A DNA stretch of 64,000 nucleotides. Origin: Balaenoptera acutorostrata (taxonomy: Eukaryota > Chordata > Mammalia > Artiodactyla > Balaenopteridae). Each line of letters starts with the position of its first letter. Within the stretch, counting starts at the first letter, position 1. A program made the translations under genes and the position numbers. The notes under the pieces are model-generated. The model was not told the DNA's origin, made no database searches, and saw only the letters and a program-made list of their open reading frames with translations. The DNA is taken from contig NC_080067.1 of assembly GCF_949987535.1 (NCBI RefSeq), positions 74,611,985 to 74,675,984 of the forward strand. The letters are read 5' to 3'. This document shows, piece by piece, positions 1 to 12,381 of this stretch.

Positions 1-1555
1 CATGCATAATTTCTTTTTGACTTCTAGGTACTATTATAATCAGAAAAAGAGAAAGGAACAAAAACTTATTAAATAAAAAAGGAAATTGAGTGTAATATAT
101 TTGATTCTCTTATAATTTTCTTCATAGGCCATTACCATTTTCCACTTTCTTCTATAAGCTCACATGGTCCTTAGAAAAGGAAATTTTTGTCTGCAATACT
201 CAAAATGTATTCAAAGTGTCTTATGTGGTCCTCTGAATGCAGTAGTTGTGGCAAACAAATGTTAATCAGATGGAGTCATTTTTCTAACCATAATTTGCCA
301 ACTTTACATACAATTTCCAACATGATATCCTCATCAATGTAGGGTAATGAAAAACACAAAAAATTGGATCCAGAAGGCTTGGACTTTCGTCCTGGGCCTG
401 ACATCTTCTAACAGTATATCTTTGAAGATTAATAAGAGAGATTAAATTTGCTGTGAAAATGCTATATAAACTGGAATAGTCACACAAAGTAAAGTACTTT
501 TTCTTCAAATTATTTTCCTTCTAGGACTACTTGACTCAAAACTCTTAAAACCATATCACTCCCCAAGCCTCTAAATTTTGCTCCAAATGCTCCCTTTGTG
601 TAAATAACCATCATAATATTATGTTTTGAGTACAAATAAATTACAAATAAGTGGAATTTCCCTGCAAGGATCAATGCTTTTTGGGCACTCTCTCTCTCTC
701 TCTCTTCTCTTCCATCCTGTGGAATTTGGGTATATCATCTAAACCTTCAAGCTGACATACATAAACACAAACAAAACGTTTATTTAAGATGAAGAGCTGT
801 GTCCTACAAGTAGTCTTCCCAATCAAGCAGGTTCCTGGAAGGTCTATATAGCTATAATATATCTTAATTGATCACAGTCAGCATAAGTCATTTTAATGGC
901 CTCATTATTCTAACCTTTCCTTGTTTGGGATTCTGAATTTTAAGAAGAACATAGTTCACAGAGCAGCTTTCATAAGCATAATCAATATTAGGGGAATACT
1001 TGGCTGCTTTTGTTGCCAATCCTATTTTCATACAGGCATTACATTATTTGGAGAAAATGTTTTCAATATTGATAATAAGACATGATAATTGGACTTAGTA
1101 ATTATTTTTATATTACCTACTTTGCATTCAAATAGTTATCATGATTTTAATATTATGGAGGTTTCTTATGAGTAGATTTTCTGAGCACTCCATAGACAAC
1201 TATACCTGTTAAAGCTGAGATGGTAAGAAAGTGAAGAATGCATATCCATTTTCCCATTTTAGGCATAGGCCCACAAAACTTAAAGCTGTGAGAGCTCTTT
1301 GTGGTTATTTACTTCACACTGCTTCCCAATTCTGAATGCCTTCAACTGCATCTCAGACTGGGCCATGTTTTGAATATTTATTGACTACTCCCTGGGATAG
1401 AGTGCACATGTACATCAAGGAAGTCTATTCTCTTGGATGGATGGATCTATTTCCTTCATTCAAGTATTGACCATCCTCTAATACAAAGCTCGGAAGGGGG
1501 ACAGATTAGATGAGTCAAGGTGTTTACTGCCCACAAAGTGCCAAAGGATGACTTG
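1..1555. other. AT-rich single-copy DNA, no gene seen
   Basis: I see no exon-like reading frame or recognisable repeat in this stretch. The only simple repeat is a short (CT)n run at about 689-704. The reading frames present are short, rich in Phe/Leu/Ile/Tyr codons and look like chance frames in AT-rich DNA. Confidence 0.5.
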
Positions 1556-1559
1556 GTAT

Positions 1560-1705
1560 TCATCTCGATTACAGCACTAATCATACTCTACTACACATGT
1601 GATACTGTACCTTTCCGCTGGATGGAATTTAAATTTCATGAGAGCAGAGTCCTTGTTTTATTCATTTTCATACCCAGCACTGAATGAACGTTATTTAATA
1701 AATCA
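1560..1705 (+). repeat. L2 LINE 3' end remnant (probable)
   Basis: The stretch 'tttcatgagagcagagtcc' followed by a 'cccagcactgaatgaacg...aataaatcaatggg' ending has the layout of the L2 3' end (a 'gagggcagggac' block, then a 'cccagcgcc...aataaatatt' block). It is strongly diverged, as expected for a mammal-wide repeat. The assignment rests on layout only. Confidence 0.5.
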
Positions 1706-2924
1706 ATGGGAGGCATAATAACAAAATAATTTGTTTAGATATCCCCTTCTCCATAAAGTCTTTTCTAATGTCTGCTCAAAGATAATGGATTTTCGTTTTG
1801 CATATGGCCTTTCCATAAGATAAATTCTCACACTTTTTGATTGACAAATACTGAAAAAGGAAAACTCAAAGCTGACTTGAGGATTTTTTTTCCTTTCAAA
1901 TGAGAAAGGAAAAATTAATTGACTAGTTTTATTATATCTCTGTTGAGAAAAAAATTATTCAAGTAGCCGTACAGTATTTATATTTTTGAGAAAGATGGAT
2001 GATATCAATCAAGGTTGAGGAGTTTCTGGTTTGTTTTATAAGTTTGGTATGGAGTCCATAATTTCTTATTCTATCCCTGTTGTTGAGAGGAAACTAGGAG
2101 GACAGGATAACTAGAATATTCCCTTCTCATTGCAGCATTACGAGCTGATGAGTTATTTTATTTATAATATTCATTTAAGTATGTATAAAAAACACTGTTT
2201 TATAAATACATTCCATACACTCATTCTATTTTTCTTTCCTATATGCCACAGTAGGCAGTCAGTTACAAAAAAAGATCAACTTTATTCAGGGAACCACAAG
2301 TGTTTCATTTTCACAAAGGTGGAAATGTGGTTTAATAGATCCTTGCCTGCCACATTTAAAAATGAGTGTGACTTGCAGAGAAATGGGAAATGGAAATAGG
2401 AAAGGTGATAAATAACCTTTACAATAACCTTACTAATAAGGAAAACAGATCATTCAAACTTTTTCAGATGAGGCACTTTAAATGCCAAAAGAACAAGTAC
2501 AGAGAATCCCATCTTTTATACATGAAAACAAACAAACAAAAAAAAAAACAAGGTATGTTAAGAAATAAAATTCAAACTTCATAGGCACATATTTCTCTAG
2601 AGCATAAGTCAATAGATGTGACAGAAGATCTGAGCTTTTTTATCTGATTCTCTATCATAGGTGATTGTGACCCACTGTTAAAAATAAATTCACGTAAATC
2701 TATTAAAAAAACTAATTGATGAAATGCATGCTAATATTTGTATTACAAAGGTTCTAGAACAAGTGTATTTCCTATTCAGATCCAGCTTTAATTGAGACAA
2801 GCACCTAACTATGATCTTCCATAGTTAGTCCCAGTCAAAAATGTGAAGTTTACTAATATATTTTTTTCATCCTATCCACTTATCAGTAGTTATATAGTTA
2901 CGGAAAGTTAAAGAATCAAAGTGC
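1706..2924. other. AT-rich single-copy DNA
   Basis: No gene or clear mobile element is visible. A short A-rich tract with AAAC units lies at about 2524-2550. The two overlapping open frames at 2130-2584 have no recognisable domain and look like chance frames. Confidence 0.45.
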
Positions 2925-3095
2925 TGGTAGGTTAACCTGTAATTGATCCTGCCTCTTCCACCTACTAGATAAGCAACTTAAGGCAAATATTTCTCCATCT
3001 CAACTACTTTATCTGTATCTCCCCAGTAGAGTGGGAAAGAGTGAATTTATGCATTAAATCATTTAGCTCACAATAAATTAATATTAATATTTTGT
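2925..3095 (+). repeat. MIR SINE remnant
   Basis: The order of blocks fits the forward MIR consensus: 'cctcttccacctactagat' (the 'ctctgccacttactagct' block), then a 'gcaacttaaggcaaat...tctccatctcaac' block, then a tail with 'gcattaaatcatttagc'. Divergence is high, consistent with great age. Confidence 0.6.
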
Positions 3096-4571
3096 TTTTA
3101 TTTTGATATTTTTTGTGGATTATATTAGAAGGAAAGCAGTTGATAAGTCTCTAGTAATTGATTGGCCTCCAAGCCTTCTTGCTGCCACTCTCTACACTTT
3201 AACCAATTTGTTCTTCAGACCATTATTAGATTAATTTTCCTTCAAATCATTTTTATTTAAATTAATCCTATGTCCCAAACCTTTAGAGGTAACCCATTAC
3301 CTACCAATTAGAATTAACTGACAATAAAGGTGCTCTCTGAAACATTTTTGATGATTCCATCTAATAAGGTCTTATTTGATGCTAGCCAGTGACAGTACTT
3401 AGTAAAGAGAGACGGCAACTCTGTAGAAGATATATGTGTTCTATGAGAGTGTGTACTACATCTCTGCTTTTTTACAGTTCAAAGCTTAGCACTAGATCTG
3501 ACAAAAATAGTCATTCACATGTTTCTTGAATGAATGAATGTTTTGCTAATGAGATTAACACCAAACCCTCTTCACTGAAGTTAATTAAGAATTGCAGTTA
3601 CAAGTTTAGGTGGTGGACATTTGTTGTTTTTGACTGCCAACATCTTTCCCTCTTTCTTTTAATGAAAGCACCTTGATTTTCATTTAGGGAACTACCTCTC
3701 CCACATTGCATGTGATCTTGGAGGCAAGGTCAACATGTGGATCCCTCCACAATGAGGAGAGGATCACCTGACAGAGATGGATCACTTAGCTATTCTAAGA
3801 GACTACTCTGTTTTATTTTTCTTTTTGAGTATTGGTTGTTCAGTTTTTTCCTTTGACCCTTTAAAGGCTGCCCACCATACTACTAACAAACTATCTTTTA
3901 GTCTAAGCTAGCTACAGTAGGTTTCTCTTTCTTACAGTCAAACAATCCAGCTGATATACCACTTATAAGTAACATACAACTGATTTAGTTAAGAAAGTAG
4001 TTATATGGGTACAACACAAATTAACTATTAGAATATTAGTACCAGTCTGGTTATGACAATTTTTGTATCAGCAATATTAACAGGAAATGATAAGTTCATA
4101 ATTACTGTTAAAAATCCTCTAGCTCAACTCAATTTGAATAAAATCTTCCTTCAAGTCTAGAAATACATGAAGGATGAAAGCACTGAACACTGAACCATAC
4201 TGCTCCCTGTCAGACATAACAGATGCCTGTCACTGAACCTATTGCATCTACTTCTATTCCTAGTCAAGAGGTCCTGAGTTCTCGGCTGTTGATTCACAAA
4301 CCATGAATCTGTCTGGAAATTAATGAATCATCTTCTGGCAATGGCGCTTCCTCCCTCTGTAATTACCTTGACGTCCTTCCATACAGATCCCCCAAACACT
4401 ACTTGCAGGCCGAAGTGTGTCCCATAGAGGTCAAAATAATTTATATCCAAATAATGTTATAGAAAAGGTTACTTTTTTTAAAGTAACCTAATCAGGAAAA
4501 TTCCACCAAAAAACTTTCTCAAACTATTGGTGCAAATTTTTCACTCCAAAGGTAGAGATGAATTGTTTGAT
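3096..4571. other. Single-copy DNA, nothing recognised
   Basis: There is no reading frame worth reporting. The interval 3580-3960 has the composition of an old repeat, but I could not assign a family. Confidence 0.4.
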
Positions 4572-4846
4572 AAAAAAGTTTAGGGGCTTCCCTGGTGGCG
4601 CAGTGGTTGAGAGTCTGCCTGCCAATGCAGGGGACGCGGGTTCGAGCCCTGGTCTGGGAAGATCCCACATGCCGCGGAGCAACTGGGCCCGTGAGCCACA
4701 ACTACTGAGCCTGCGCGTCTGGAGCCTGTGCCCCGCAACGGGAGAGGCTGCGACAGTGAGAGGCCCGCGCAGCGCGATGAAGAGTGGCCCCCACTTGCCG
4801 CAACTAGAGAAAGCCCTCGCACAGAAACGAAGACCCAACACAGCCA

Positions 4847-4897
<51 letters not shown>

Positions 4898-4927
4898 AAA
4901 TTGTATAACTTTAAAAAAAAAAGTTTA
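4572..4927 (+). mobile_element. Cetacean CHR-type SINE (tRNA-derived) with target duplication
   Basis: The body starts at 4583 with 'ggggcttccctggtggcgca', the 5' end of the tRNA-like head. A B-box-like 'ggttcgagccctggtctggg' lies near 4639. The unique CHR tail region 'acgaagacccaacacagcc' precedes an (ATAA)n tail at about 4845-4900. The 11-bp sequence aaaaaagttta is present at 4572-4582 and again at 4917-4927, the likely target-site duplication. About 18 bases separate the (ATAA)n tail from the second copy, so the duplication may be longer and diverged. Open frames on both strands here are SINE sequence and not genes. Confidence 0.85.
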
Positions 4928-5992
4928 TAAGCTTCTCAAAGGTATTCAAAGTTAAATTCCATAGTTTCCCAATTCTCATTTTTCTCAATTTTTCTAGAAT
5001 TTCGTGAATTCAAGACCTTGCAATATAAGATTTGGAAATTCTTCTAGTACTCGCAGACTTTCCATCTAAGATGAGACAGCTGGGAAGAAAGCTAGGAATC
5101 TAGAGACACCCTTGAATTCCATCCCCATTTCTAATCTTTCTCATCAAGAGTCTATGTACTTTCTGTCAGACTAGCCATTTTCTTCTTTTTGCCTCAATTG
5201 GCATTTATTAATAATGGGCAGTATAGGAAAACTTTACAACTCCCCTTATCAGTGTTAGAAGAATCCTACATATAACACAGAAAGGCTCATGAATACCACT
5301 ATTATGCAACCAAAGTTTGTTCTGCAATTGGCACATTACTTAATTTTTTTTCTATGAAAATTCAGCTGATGATATTCTGGTTATTTAGTGGCAGAATACA
5401 GAACAAGACAGGCATTGCAACCATCCAAACAACACAAGTAAAAGCAAAGTGGAAGTATAATAGATGAATATTGTCCTGATTAAAAAAATAAAAGAAAATA
5501 GGCAATTAAAAAAAATAATAATTCCTGCAAGCCGGAAGACATATTATATTTATATTATCAACCATTCTCTCAGACCTGTAAGAAAACCAAGATCCTCCAA
5601 AATCAAGAATGTGAAATATCTGTAGGCATCTGTTTATGAATGGGCTAAGGATGAGATCCAGTCTGGATGATAAAGGCTGGAGGATGCAGGGTATTGGAAG
5701 CCTTCAAGAATCATTACAACATGTTTAAATTTTGGTACTATATGAACCTAGTAATACCATGTGTAATCATTCAGTAGTAGGAAATAAAAGTATATGTCAC
5801 AATAGCATCCAATTAGAATTTATATAATTTTCATTTTGCTAATATCAAAGGAAGTACAAATAAATGGTTCTTGGATCCTAGGCCCCCATAGCTTCTTCAG
5901 ATGGAAGAAGAAAATGAACAAGGAAAGAACTGAATCTATAAGGAATCGCTATCAACAAGTTACATATATCATTACAGAGTCTTGTGGAAAGT
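4928..5992. other. Single-copy DNA, nothing recognised
   Basis: AT-rich sequence with no gene, no clear repeat and only an A/T-rich patch at about 5480-5520. Confidence 0.45.
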
Positions 5993-6345
5993 TCATGAGC
6001 CATTTTTTAAAATTTGTTTATTTATTTATTTATTTATTTATTTTTAGCTGTGCTGGGTCTTCATTGCTACGCACGGGCTTACTCTAGTTGTAGCGAACAG
6101 GGCTACTCTTTGTTGCAGTGCACGGGCTTCTCGTTGCAGTGGCTTCTCTTATTGCAGAGCATGGGCTCTAGGCACACGGGCTTCAGTAGTTGCAGCATGC
6201 AGGCTCAGTAGTTGTGGCACACGGGCTTAGTTGCGCCATGGCATGTGGGATCTTCCTGGACCAGGGATCGAACCCGTGTCCCCTGCATTGGCAGGAGGAT
6301 TGTTAACCACTGCGCCACCAGGGAAGTCCCTCATGAGACATTTTT
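5993..6345 (-). mobile_element. Cetacean CHR-type SINE, antisense, with target duplication
   Basis: The antisense poly(A)-like tail is the (TTTA)n tract at 6015-6042. The tRNA-like head is read on the minus strand and ends at 'ccaccagggaagtccc' (6316-6330). This copy retains the long internal section with repeated 'gcacgggctt' blocks that the copies at 4583 and 6683 lack, so it belongs to a different CHR subtype. The duplications tcatgagccattttt (5993-6007) and tcatgagacattttt (6331-6345) differ at one base, which gives clean ends. Confidence 0.85.
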
Positions 6346-6667
6346 AACAAAGATGGGGAGAGACTGCTATCACCAAGTACTTTCCTATTATGGTTAATTA
6401 CTAAACCTCACTTCCCTGGGAATTAACAGTCACACTAACTCAAGAGTATTCTATAAGTGGTTGCTATTCTGACCCCCAGTTTCATGATACATTCTAGTAA
6501 TAAGATGTGAAGAAGGACTTTATGGCTCCAGGGTACACATGGATTAAAACTTTTGCTTAACAGACATGCTAACCTCTTAAAGGTGTGGATGGCAGGGCTC
6601 CTCCTCCCTCTCGGGTCTTTGAAGGGGGTGGGAGACCCAAACTAAGGATCAATGCTCTTCCTATATT

Positions 6668-7109
6668 AAACCTCCACAAGGGGGGCTTCCCTGGTGGCGC
6701 AGTGGTTGAGACTCTGCCTGCCAATGCAGGGGATACGGGTTCGAGCCCTGGTCTGGGAAGATCCCACATGCCGCGGAGCAACTGGGCCCATGAGCCACAA
6801 TTACTGAGCCTGTGCTCCGCAACAAAAGAGGCCATGATAGTGAGAGGCCCGCGCACCGTGATGAAGAGTGGACCCCACTTGCCACAACTAGAGAAAGCCC
6901 TCGCACAGAAACGAAGACCCAACACAGCCATAAATAAAAATAAATAAATAAATTTAAATAGCACTTGGCAAACAAAGAGAGGGAAGAAAAATATAGTTAT
7001 ACAAAATAAATAAATAAAAAGAATCACCTGGAGAGATGGTTAAAATGAAGATTGCTGGGCCCAGCCCCCAGCAATTCAAAAAAAAAAAAAAAAAAACCTC
7101 CACAAGGGC
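6668..7109 (+). mobile_element. CHR-type SINE with 3' transduced flank
   Basis: The SINE body is 6683 to about 6930 with an (ATAAA)n tail to about 6951. It is followed by about 120 bp that is not SINE, then a pure A tract (7079-7097). The 15-bp sequence aaacctccacaaggg occurs exactly at 6668-6682 and again at 7095-7109, so SINE, extra segment and second A tract went in as one unit. The extra segment includes 'agaatcacctgg' and 'gggcccagcccccag', which resembles part of a MER5-type element. The simplest reading is that the source SINE's transcript ran past its own tail to a downstream A-rich stop and the flank was copied along with it. Confidence 0.8.
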
Positions 7110-8249
7110 ATCCACGCACAAATCTGAGTGATTCTGGAGTCAATTTTAATCTTTTGAATACCAGTACCTCTGTTATATATAGGACACTCTTTGATATTAG
7201 TGTCCTTGAGGGTTAGTAATTGAATATGCATCATCTTTTTTTTAATAGCTCTTTAAGAATTCTTCTTAGAATTTTTTCCTCTTGTCTGTTATTTCCCTTT
7301 TTGGGGAGTATCTAAGCTTTTGGTTCTGAGGGTGACCTGATATAACCTTGCTGTGTATTTGAGCTAGCACAAAGATTTTCCTAAGGAATTCCCTACGAAG
7401 AGTCTCCATGGTAATCTGATATTCCTAAAGATAAGATCAGATGAGACCCTGAGCAGATTCCTGAATTCAACTGGAGATTTAATTAAGTAACCTTAAGGCA
7501 ATTTCCCATTCAGAAATTCAGTGTCTTTCTGAACCTACTCCTAATCAACTCTTATAAGGTCAATTAACTTCACGTTTTTGTATATTTGCCAGCTAGCAAC
7601 ACTATGTATGACTTTGACCACAACAGACCTGGCTGAGTAATAAAGAGTTGAGTATTTCCAGGACTGGAAAAAATAATTGACAGCACATAACCTATTAAAG
7701 CTGAAAGAGCAGGGTCATTTGTCTGTGAGGGCAAGCACATTAAAACATAAAGGTTAATCTGTGGGCTCACAGAGCCCCACTAATCCTTGCCAACCATAAG
7801 CTGCTTTGCAAATTTTATCATGAACTTGCAAAGCTTGTTTGCAACTCTCTAAAAATCATAGAATCACTGAAACGTTTGGTTGGAGGACCCCATAAGGTCA
7901 TTGACTAACAGCGTTCATCACCCTATCTCTAGTCAGCTTTCCTTAAAGTATTTCTGACAGAGGAGAAGATTCTCTTAGTCTCAAATTTCTCAAGGGAAAG
8001 ACAGTTCGTAACCTCTTTTGTAGTTCTTTCTGTTCAAAAACATCTCAAAGCATAGAAAATTTTTTCTTATTGTTAACTTATACCTTTGTTAAAAAATGAG
8101 CTTCTTAAAAATTAAATAAGGCAACAGTCTGCTGGGGTTAGAAGAAAAAATAAATCCCATAAAGAAAACTAATCCAAAGAAATATTTTAAACTATATCCA
8201 CAATTTTTTCCTGAACTCTTATTTTAAACATTTGCTAATGCTTTGGTGT
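7110..8249. other. Single-copy DNA, nothing recognised
   Basis: No gene or clear repeat is visible. The segment 7850-7990 has a weak look of an old SINE, but I could not support a family. Confidence 0.4.
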
Positions 8250-8560
8250 GATGGAATTTTATCCATATAGCATATAAAGCTCTTTATTATTTGTTCCCTA
8301 TCTTTCCAGGCTTACTTCCAACCACCCTAATTTTCTTTCAATTATAAAATTTTAAACCAGCCAATACCAGTTGTATTGATGGTACCGAAAGTTAACATCT
8401 TTTATTTCTCAATCCGGAAAAAGAATATTGTTCCTTAAGACACATTTTCTCCCTCGTGAAGCTTCTCTGACCTCAATTCAATTCTCTTTGCCTAAATCAT
8501 CCCCAAACACAGTCCTTTCTATATACCTCTGGAATAGAAGATATACAAATATGTGATTAA
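8250..8560 (+). repeat. L2 LINE 3' region remnant (tentative)
   Basis: A pyrimidine-rich run with 'tccaggcttacttcc', 'gtgaagcttctctgacctc' and 'aaattaggaatcagatctta' follows the order seen in L2 3' ends (the 'gaggccttccctgacc' and 'agaatgtaagctcc' blocks). It is strongly diverged and the ends are uncertain. Confidence 0.4.
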
Positions 8561-9129
8561 TTCATACATATTTCTTTTATATGAGGTCTAGTCTCTTTCA
8601 AATTAGGAATCAGATCTTACATTCCTTAGTATCATTAGTGGTTGGCAAATCATTTGCCCTCAAATGTGCAGAAACTTTGTGGCCCAATAACTAGTGACCA
8701 TACTGGTCCACATTGGATTGACAATTATACAGACCACTGGAACTCAGGATTAACCAGTCACTGACATAAGGTTTTCATTGTCTTCATAGAATGCATTCCA
8801 CCTGAAGGTACATGAGGAAGTTTCTCAATTTTGTGACATTTTCAACAGCAAGAGAAAATCTAGGCAGTAAAATTTGTAGTCCAATATCAACTATTCAGGA
8901 CATTGTCAAATATCATTAGAACCATGGGGAACAGCATTTAAAATCTGGGCTATGAAAGGAAATCTGGAATATATTTTCATATGCCTATGACCTGTAATTT
9001 ACTTCCTTGTTAGTAGCAAACAGATGGATTGAATAAACTGAACCCTTCCACTGGTCTGGGAAGGAGAAAACCATTTCCTTTATTTTATATTTCCTTCACC
9101 AGCACGTAAAGCCTGAGAGTTAAGTTTAG

Positions 9130-9320
9130 GGGCTTTGAATAATACAAACTTGGAATCTGAAGTTTCTTATAGGTTTTAAACTGCAATTTTCTTATCTATT
9201 AAATAAGAATAATAAGATTACTGATACAGGGTTCTTGCGAGAAGTGAGTAACAATAAAATAGCTCAGGGCCTAGCACACAATAAGCTCTCAACAGATGTT
9301 TATCATCTCATCATTTTCCA
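9130..9320 (+). repeat. MIR SINE remnant
   Basis: The forward MIR 3' half is clear: 'ttcttatctattaaataaga', then 'acagggttcttgcgagaag', then 'cagggcctagcacacaataa' and 'ctctcaacagatgtt'. These match the 'cctcatctgtaaaatggg', 'agggttgttgtgagg' and 'gtgcctggcacatagtaag' blocks in the right order. Confidence 0.7.
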
Positions 9321-10013
9321 CTCAGGAACCCAAGGCCAAAGGTTAGAGCCCATGTGTTATACAAACTCTAGGTGTAAATTAGATAGTTATCTGCTACCCA
9401 CAGGCAGATCTAGCTTAGAGCTAGTCATGTTGTTCTAGATGTATCGTTAGTCTACATCTTTCCCTTCTTCAACTTCACTTCCCCTGGCCCTATGACTTCT
9501 CTGTTCTACAAATTCCACCGCAAGAGCAGCTAGGATCCTCCTCCTATCCCACCAGGAACAGGAACAGCAATCTGCCCCACCCCACTGGATCCTGTGTCTC
9601 TCTAGATTCCTGGCTTGAGATCAGCATGGATAATTTGACAAGTCACTTGGCTGCCCAGCCTTGCTTCTCATCCTGGAGCATTTAACACTCTACAGATGTG
9701 AATAAGCATTTTCTCACAAATTTGATTTTACTTGGTATCAAAGCCTTAAAATTTTCTTTTGCAAACTCGACTAAAACATGGCATAATTCTTCTGTTAATA
9801 AGGAAGGGGAAAAAATACCTAGTACAATTGTCAAACATACAGTTATCCATGACTCCTGATGGAGATTCTTCCCATAATCTGGAAGCCTTTTAAACCTGAA
9901 GCTGAGTATTTCAATATTTAGTGTGCATAAAAAAATCATCTGACTGTATTTGTTTAAATGTATTAAACAAAAATTTATTTATTGGCAATGTGTGTCAGGC
10001 ACAGAGCAGGTTT
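9321..10013. other. Single-copy DNA, nothing recognised
   Basis: No gene, RNA gene or clear repeat is visible. A locally GC-richer part lies at 9480-9680 without an open frame of interest. Confidence 0.45.
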
Positions 10014-10015
10014 AG

Positions 10016-12030
10016 TTCTTTTTTAAATTTTTTATTGAAGTATAGTTGATATACAATGTTGTGTTGGTTTCTGGTGTACAGGAAAGTGATTCAGTTATAT
10101 ATATACATATATGTTCTTTTTCATATTCTTTTCCATTATGGTTTATCACAGGATATTGAATATAGTTAGCTGTGCTATACAGTAGGACCTTGTTGTTTAA
10201 CTGTTTTATATACAGCAGTTTGTATTTGCTAATCTCGAATTCCCAGTTCATCCCTCTCCTGTTCCCACCATTCCCCTTTGGTAACCATAAGTTTGTTTTC
10301 TGTGTCTGTGAGTTTGTTGCTGTTTTGTAAATAAGTTCATTTATATCATATTTTAGATTCTACATATAAGTGATATCATATGCTATTTGTCTTTTTCTGT
10401 CTGACTCACTTCACTTAGTGTGATAATCTCTAGGTCCATCCATGTTGCTACAAATGAAAATATTTCATTCTTTTTTATGGCTGAGTAGCATTCCATTGTG
10501 TATATACACCACATCTTCTTTATCCAGTCATCTGTTGTTTGGACATTTAGGTTGCTTCCATGTCTTAGCTATTGTAAATAGTGCTGCAGTGAACATTAGG
10601 GTGCATATATATTTTCTAATTATGGTTTTCTCCAGATATAACCCCAGGAGTGGGATTGCTGGATCATAAGGTAACTTTACTTTTAGTTTTTTAAGGAACC
10701 TACATACTGTTTTCCATAGTGGCTGTACCACTTTACATTCCCACCAACAGTGTAGGAGGCTTCCCTTTTCTCCACACCCTCTCCAGAATTTATTATTTGA
10801 CTTTTTAATGATGACCATTCTGATCAGTGTGAGGTAATACCTCATTGTAGTTTTGATTTGCATTTCTCTAATAATTAGCTATGTTGAACATATTTTCATG
10901 TGCCTGTTGGCCATCTCCATGTCTTCTTTGGAGGAATGTCTGCTTAGGTCTTCTGCCCATTGTTTGTTTTTGTTGTTGTTGTTATTGAGTTGTATGAGTT
11001 GTTGGTATATTTTGGAAATTAAGCCCTCGTCAGTTGCATCATTTGCAAATATTTTCTCCCAGTTGTCTTTTTATTTTGTTTATGATTTCCTTTGCTGTGC
11101 AAAAGTTTGTACATTTGATTAGGTCCCATTTGTTTATTTTTGCTTTTATTTCCATTGCCTTGGGAGACTAACCTAAGAAAACATTGCTATGATTTTTGTC
11201 AGAGAATGTTTTGCCTATGTTCCTTTCTAGGAGTTTTATGGAGCGTCATGTCTTATATTTAAGTCTTCAAGCCATTTTGAATTTATTTTTTTGTCTGGTG
11301 TGAGGGAGTGTTCTAACTTCATTGATTTACACGCGGTTGTCCAGCAAGTGTCCGACCACCACTTGCTGAAGAGACTGTCTTTCCTCCATTGTATATTCTT
11401 GCCTCCTTTGTCAAAGATTAATTGACCATAGGTGTGTGGGTTTATTTCTGGGCTTTCTATTCTGTTCCATTGATCCATATGTCTGTTTTTGTGCCAATAC
11501 CACACTGTTTTGATTACTGTGTCTTTGCAGTATTGTTTGGAGTCTGAGATGGTTATGCCTCCAGCTTTGTTCTTTTTCCTCAGTATTGCTTTGGCAATTC
11601 TGGGTCTTTTGTTTCCACGTAAATTTTAGGATCATTTGTTCTAATTCTGTGAAAATGTCATGGGTAATTTGATAGTGGTCACATTAATTCTGTAGATTGC
11701 TTTGGGTAGTATGGTCATTTTAACAATATTAATTTTTCCAATCCAAGAGCATGGGATAGCTTTCCATTTCTTTGAGCCATCTTCAATTTCCTTCATCAAT
11801 GTTTTATAGTTCTAAACATATACATCTTTCATCTCCTTGATCAAGTTTATTGCTAAGTATTTTTTTATGTGCTTTTTAAAGGGGTTTTTGTTTGTTTGTT
11901 TGTTTCTCTTTCTGATATTTCATTATTAGTGTAAAGAAATGCAACAGATTTCCATTTATTAATCTTGTATCCTGGTACTTTGCTTAATTCATTTATTAGT
12001 TCTGGTAGTTTATGTGTGGAGTCTTAAGAT
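10016..12030 (-). mobile_element. 5'-truncated L1 LINE, antisense
   Basis: The left end is the L1 3' end in reverse: a T run followed by 'attgaagtatagttgatata' and 'caatgttgtgttgg'. Moving right, the minus strand encodes decayed ORF2 C-terminal sequence. At 10528-10863 the cysteine-rich block is readable (a C-G-C-G-E-K-G then H-C-W-W-E-C pattern), followed by '[15 protein letters not shown]'. Upstream ORF2 blocks (F-S-K-W-W and similar) lie at 11236-11635. Reading frame is lost repeatedly. The element stops in the reverse-transcriptase region near 12030, so about the 5' two thirds is missing. I could not find convincing target duplications. Confidence 0.85.
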
Positions 12031-12342
12031 TATGTTTATTTTTACAGAAGTAAAAAGAAATAAATAAAGTAAAATATAGGGTTTGTAACTAAATTAGTGG
12101 TTCCCTGGTTTTCACCAGAACAAAATGCTTTGCTGTTTTTTGTTTTGCAATTTGACTTCTGTGACCCATGACACTAGTAAAAGTAACTGTCCTACTTTCC
12201 TAATCTATAAATTCTCATGAAGTCATCAGCAAATTTTCTGATCTGTGCATGGTACTTGGTATTGTCCCAGTAGGTAATTTAATTCTAATCAAAATGAAAA
12301 AATATGTCATTTAATATTCCTGTTCATTTTTATTCTGACTAT

Positions 12343-12381
<39 letters not shown>

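Noticed and set aside
4583..4660. tRNA-like sequence
   Set aside because: The SINE heads derive from a tRNA and keep a B-box-like motif, but they have no tRNA fold with an anticodon arm I could support, and they are part of dispersed elements.
4519..4857. Overlapping open frames on both strands of up to 107 codons
   Set aside because: They lie wholly within the SINE at 4583-4916 and recur with the same peptide pattern in the other SINE copies (6200-7027), so they are repeat-derived and not genes.
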